NCBI GenBank assembly: GCA_003136915.1
Contig: PLEB01000356.1
Location: forward strand, 1-7,200
Origin: Chitinophagaceae bacterium
GTDB taxonomy: Bacteria; Bacteroidota; Bacteroidia; Chitinophagales; Chitinophagaceae
DNA: 7,200 bases
Direction: 5' to 3'
Part shown: positions 5,280-7,200 of the stretch, piece after piece
Position numbering within the stretch: the first letter of the stretch is position 1
Layout: every line of letters starts with the position of its first letter
The notes under the pieces: generated by a model
What the model saw: the letters and a program-made list of their open reading frames with translations, nothing else
Told to the model about the DNA's origin: nothing
The model's database searches: none
Made by a program: the position numbers and the translations under genes

Positions 5280-7088
5280 ATGTCTGAGCCGATAGCAAAG
5301 AAAAAGATTTTTGATTTCACCCAGCTACGAAGGGTCCTAAGTTACGCCGCACCTTATAAAAAATGGTTTTACGGATCCATTGTATTATCCATTTTTCTTG
5401 CGATCCTTTCTCCTATTCGCCCTTTTCTGATCCAGTATACGGTTAATCATTACATTCGGGGCGGTACCCCGGGTGATTCTTCCTTCAGGGAACGCATGAT
5501 CAGTTTGATCATCTACATTACGGTAATTCAGATCGGCATCCTGCTGATTGAAACGCTCTTCCGTTTTCTGTTCTCATTCCTGACTGCATGGCTGGGTCAG
5601 ACGGTAGTAAAGGATCTTCGCATTGCTGTCTACAAAAAAATTCTGAGCCTCAACCTTTCTCAGTATGATAAGACGCCGATCGGAACCCTTACTACCCGTA
5701 CAATAAACGACATCGAGGCCATTAACGATATATTTTCAGAAGGGTTGATTCCCATCGTTTCTGATTTGCTATCCATCGTTTCCATCTTATTATTTATGTT
5801 CGTGGATAACTGGCAGCTTACACTTATATGCCTTGTTCCGTTTCCCATTCTGCTTTTGTCAACTTATGTATTTAAAGAGGCTGTCAACAAATCCTTTATA
5901 CGGGTGCGGAATGCAGTTGCCGCATTGAACGCATTTGTTCAGGAACACATTACGGGGATGCAGGTCGTTCAGGCCTTTGCTTCGGAGGACCAGGAATACA
6001 AGCGATTCAGAAAGATCAATTCGGAGCACCGGAATGCAAATATCAGGGCCATTTTCGCGTACTCTGTATTTTTTCCCATCGTGGAAATTGTGCTTGCCGT
6101 GTCCACCGGATTGCTGGTTTGGTGGGGTGCCGGCCTGGTGCTCCATCTTCCTCCGGAAAAAGCAGCCAGGCTCACCGGTGAGATCATTGCATTCTTCCTA
6201 TACCTGAACCTTTTGTTCCGTCCGCTACGCCTGATCGCAGATAAGTTCAACACGCTGCAAATGGGCATGGTAGCAAGTGAACGGGTATTCAGGGTGCTGG
6301 ATAACCAGGACAGGATCACCGTTGAAGGAACATATGCACCCGGCAGGCTGGCCGGGAAAATAGAATTTGACCATGTGTGGTTTGCGTATATGGATGACCG
6401 GTATGTTCTGAAAAACATTTCTTTTCAGGTGCAGCCTGGTGAAACATTGGCTATCGTCGGACATACCGGCAGCGGGAAAACTTCCATCATCAGCATACTG
6501 AACAGACTATACGCCATCCAGCGTGGCCAGATCCGGCTGGACGACCGTCCGGTAGAATCTTATAAACTGGATGCACTCCGCGCTTCCATCGGGGTAGTTT
6601 TGCAGGATGTATTTCTTTTTTCCGGCTCCATCCTGGAGAACATCACCCTTCGGAATGAAGAGATCCCTTTTGAAAAAGTAGTTCAGGCCGCAAAGCTCAT
6701 TGGCATGCACGATTTTATAATGGAGCTTCCGGGCGGCTATAACTATAATGTGATGGAGCGCGGAAGCACACTTTCTCTTGGTCAAAGGCAGCTATTATCC
6801 TTTATCCGGGCCCTGCTTTTTGATCCATCCATTCTCATTCTGGATGAAGCGACTTCTTCCGTGGATACGGGTTCGGAACTATTGATCCAGGAAGCCATCG
6901 CAAAGCTGATTGCTGACCGTACCTCCATTGTTATCGCCCACCGCCTTTCCACCATCCGCAAGGCCAGCAAGATCCTGGTCCTTGACAAAGGCGAGATCAA
7001 GGAGATGGGAACCCATGAAGAATTGATGAATAAACAGGGTTTTTATTTTAAGCTGCATCAGTTGCAGTTTGAAGAAAAAGTAGGATAA
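5280..7088 (+). CDS. ABC exporter half-transporter (MsbA/MdlB-like, fused permease-ATPase)
   Basis: This 602-aa inner-membrane type I exporter subunit has one transmembrane domain and one ATPase domain and should work as a dimer. Six hydrophobic segments lie at about residues 31-51, 74-101, 156-175, 178-196, 258-281 and 299-317. The ATPase domain (from about 360) has A-loop Tyr370, Walker A GHTGSGKT (394-401), Q-loop Gln442, signature LSLGQ (498-502), Walker B ILILD with Asp522 and catalytic Glu523, the D-loop SSVD, and H-loop His554. All catalytic residues are present. LSLGQ instead of LSGGQ is common in the MdlA/MdlB-type branch. Members export lipids, drugs or peptides; the substrate cannot be told from sequence. 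ATG 5280 is preferred. TTG at 5253 would overlap the previous stop (TTGA) and add nine residues. CAACTTTG at 5268-5275 is a near match to a -7 element but lacks a TTG at proper spacing, so co-transcription with the exported protein gene is more likely. Confidence 0.95.
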   Translation: MSEPIAKKKIFDFTQLRRVLSYAAPYKKWFYGSIVLSIFLAILSPIRPFLIQYTVNHYIRGGTPGDSSFRERMISLIIYITVIQIGILLIETLFRFLFSFLTAWLGQTVVKDLRIAVYKKILSLNLSQYDKTPIGTLTTRTINDIEAINDIFSEGLIPIVSDLLSIVSILLFMFVDNWQLTLICLVPFPILLLSTYVFKEAVNKSFIRVRNAVAALNAFVQEHITGMQVVQAFASEDQEYKRFRKINSEHRNANIRAIFAYSVFFPIVEIVLAVSTGLLVWWGAGLVLHLPPEKAARLTGEIIAFFLYLNLLFRPLRLIADKFNTLQMGMVASERVFRVLDNQDRITVEGTYAPGRLAGKIEFDHVWFAYMDDRYVLKNISFQVQPGETLAIVGHTGSGKTSIISILNRLYAIQRGQIRLDDRPVESYKLDALRASIGVVLQDVFLFSGSILENITLRNEEIPFEKVVQAAKLIGMHDFIMELPGGYNYNVMERGSTLSLGQRQLLSFIRALLFDPSILILDEATSSVDTGSELLIQEAIAKLIADRTSIVIAHRLSTIRKASKILVLDKGEIKEMGTHEELMNKQGFYFKLHQLQFEEKVG

Positions 7089-7200
7089 GAAGGGTTGATG
7101 GTTGATGGTTGAGGAGGTAATGAGTTAGGGGTTATGAGTTATGGGTTATGAGTGTCATAATCCATCATTCATAACTCATAATCCATAATCCATAATCCAT
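7089..7200. repeat. Noncoding period-7 repeat cluster
   Basis: After the exporter stop the DNA is built of heptamers: GTTGATG twice plus a partial (7094-7112), GTTATGA/GTTATGG/GTTATGA (7131-7151), and CATAATC three times plus CAT (7177-7200). The last set is nearly the reverse complement of the middle set. There is no ORF here, and the cluster continues past the window edge. Similar AT-rich heptameric intergenic repeats occur in Bacteroidota genomes (general recollection, not checked). Confidence 0.75.
7129..7184. repeat. Long imperfect palindrome (stem-loop) downstream of the exporter gene
   Basis: The outer stem pairs 7129-7142 with 7171-7184 (14 pairs, one G-T). An inner stem pairs 7143-7150 with 7156-7163 (8 pairs, one G-T) around the loop AGTGT; bases 7164-7170 are unpaired on one side. 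It could fold in RNA and mark the 3' end of the exporter transcript, but no U-run follows, so intrinsic termination is uncertain. A REP-like or palindromic mobile repeat is the alternative. Confidence 0.6.

Noticed and set aside
5969..6418. Minus-strand open frame of 149 codons inside the ABC exporter gene
   Set aside because: The plus strand encodes clear transporter sequence throughout; the antisense frame has no domain features.
6771..6785. Degenerate ABC signature LSLGQ in the exporter
   Set aside because: This variant is common in MdlA/MdlB-type exporters and all other nucleotide-binding motifs are intact, so it is not a defect.

Overview
The window looks like chromosomal DNA of a member of the Bacteroidota, most likely close to Chitinophagaceae (inference). 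The signs are an exact TAnnTTTG-type -7 promoter element with an upstream TTG, start codons without clear Shine-Dalgarno sequences, a signal peptide ending in the Bacteroidota-like '...VRAQ', and protein sequences typical of that phylum. There are no tRNA, rRNA, CRISPR, phage or transposase signals.

Layout. (1) Positions 7-1140 (+) encode a TIGR03364-type FAD-dependent oxidoreductase, a family linked to aminophosphonate catabolism. The frame is broken by one in-frame TAA at 373-375, while the sequence on both sides is otherwise intact. (2) Positions 2866-1126 (-) hold a two-component pair: a PhoB/OmpR-type response regulator, then a PhoR-like membrane histidine kinase with almost no extracytoplasmic loop. 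The kinase gene and the oxidoreductase converge and overlap by 15 nt at their stop codons. (3) A 170-bp divergent intergenic region (2867-3036) carries a clear promoter to the right, weaker candidates to the left and a 7-bp perfect inverted repeat. (4) Positions 3037-5256 (+) encode a 739-residue exported protein of no recognised family. Its C-terminal region has a His-rich and a Gly-Ser-Cys-Gly motif, each after a hydrophobic strand, arranged as in clan CD (caspase/gingipain/CHAT-like) cysteine peptidases. (5) Positions 5280-7088 (+), 23 bp downstream, encode a complete MsbA/MdlB-type ABC exporter half-transporter. (6) Positions 7089-7200 are noncoding and made largely of period-7 repeats, including a long imperfect palindrome; this array runs to the window edge.

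Working together. The regulator and kinase form one sensory operon. The exported protein and the ABC exporter are probably co-transcribed from the promoter at 2981-3011, and the shared divergent region makes regulation of that pair by the response regulator plausible but unproven. A PhoBR-like system next to a phosphonate-type oxidase hints at phosphorus metabolism, but the oxidase appears inactivated or interrupted. The best candidate for something undescribed is the exported protein with the putative caspase-like His/Cys site.
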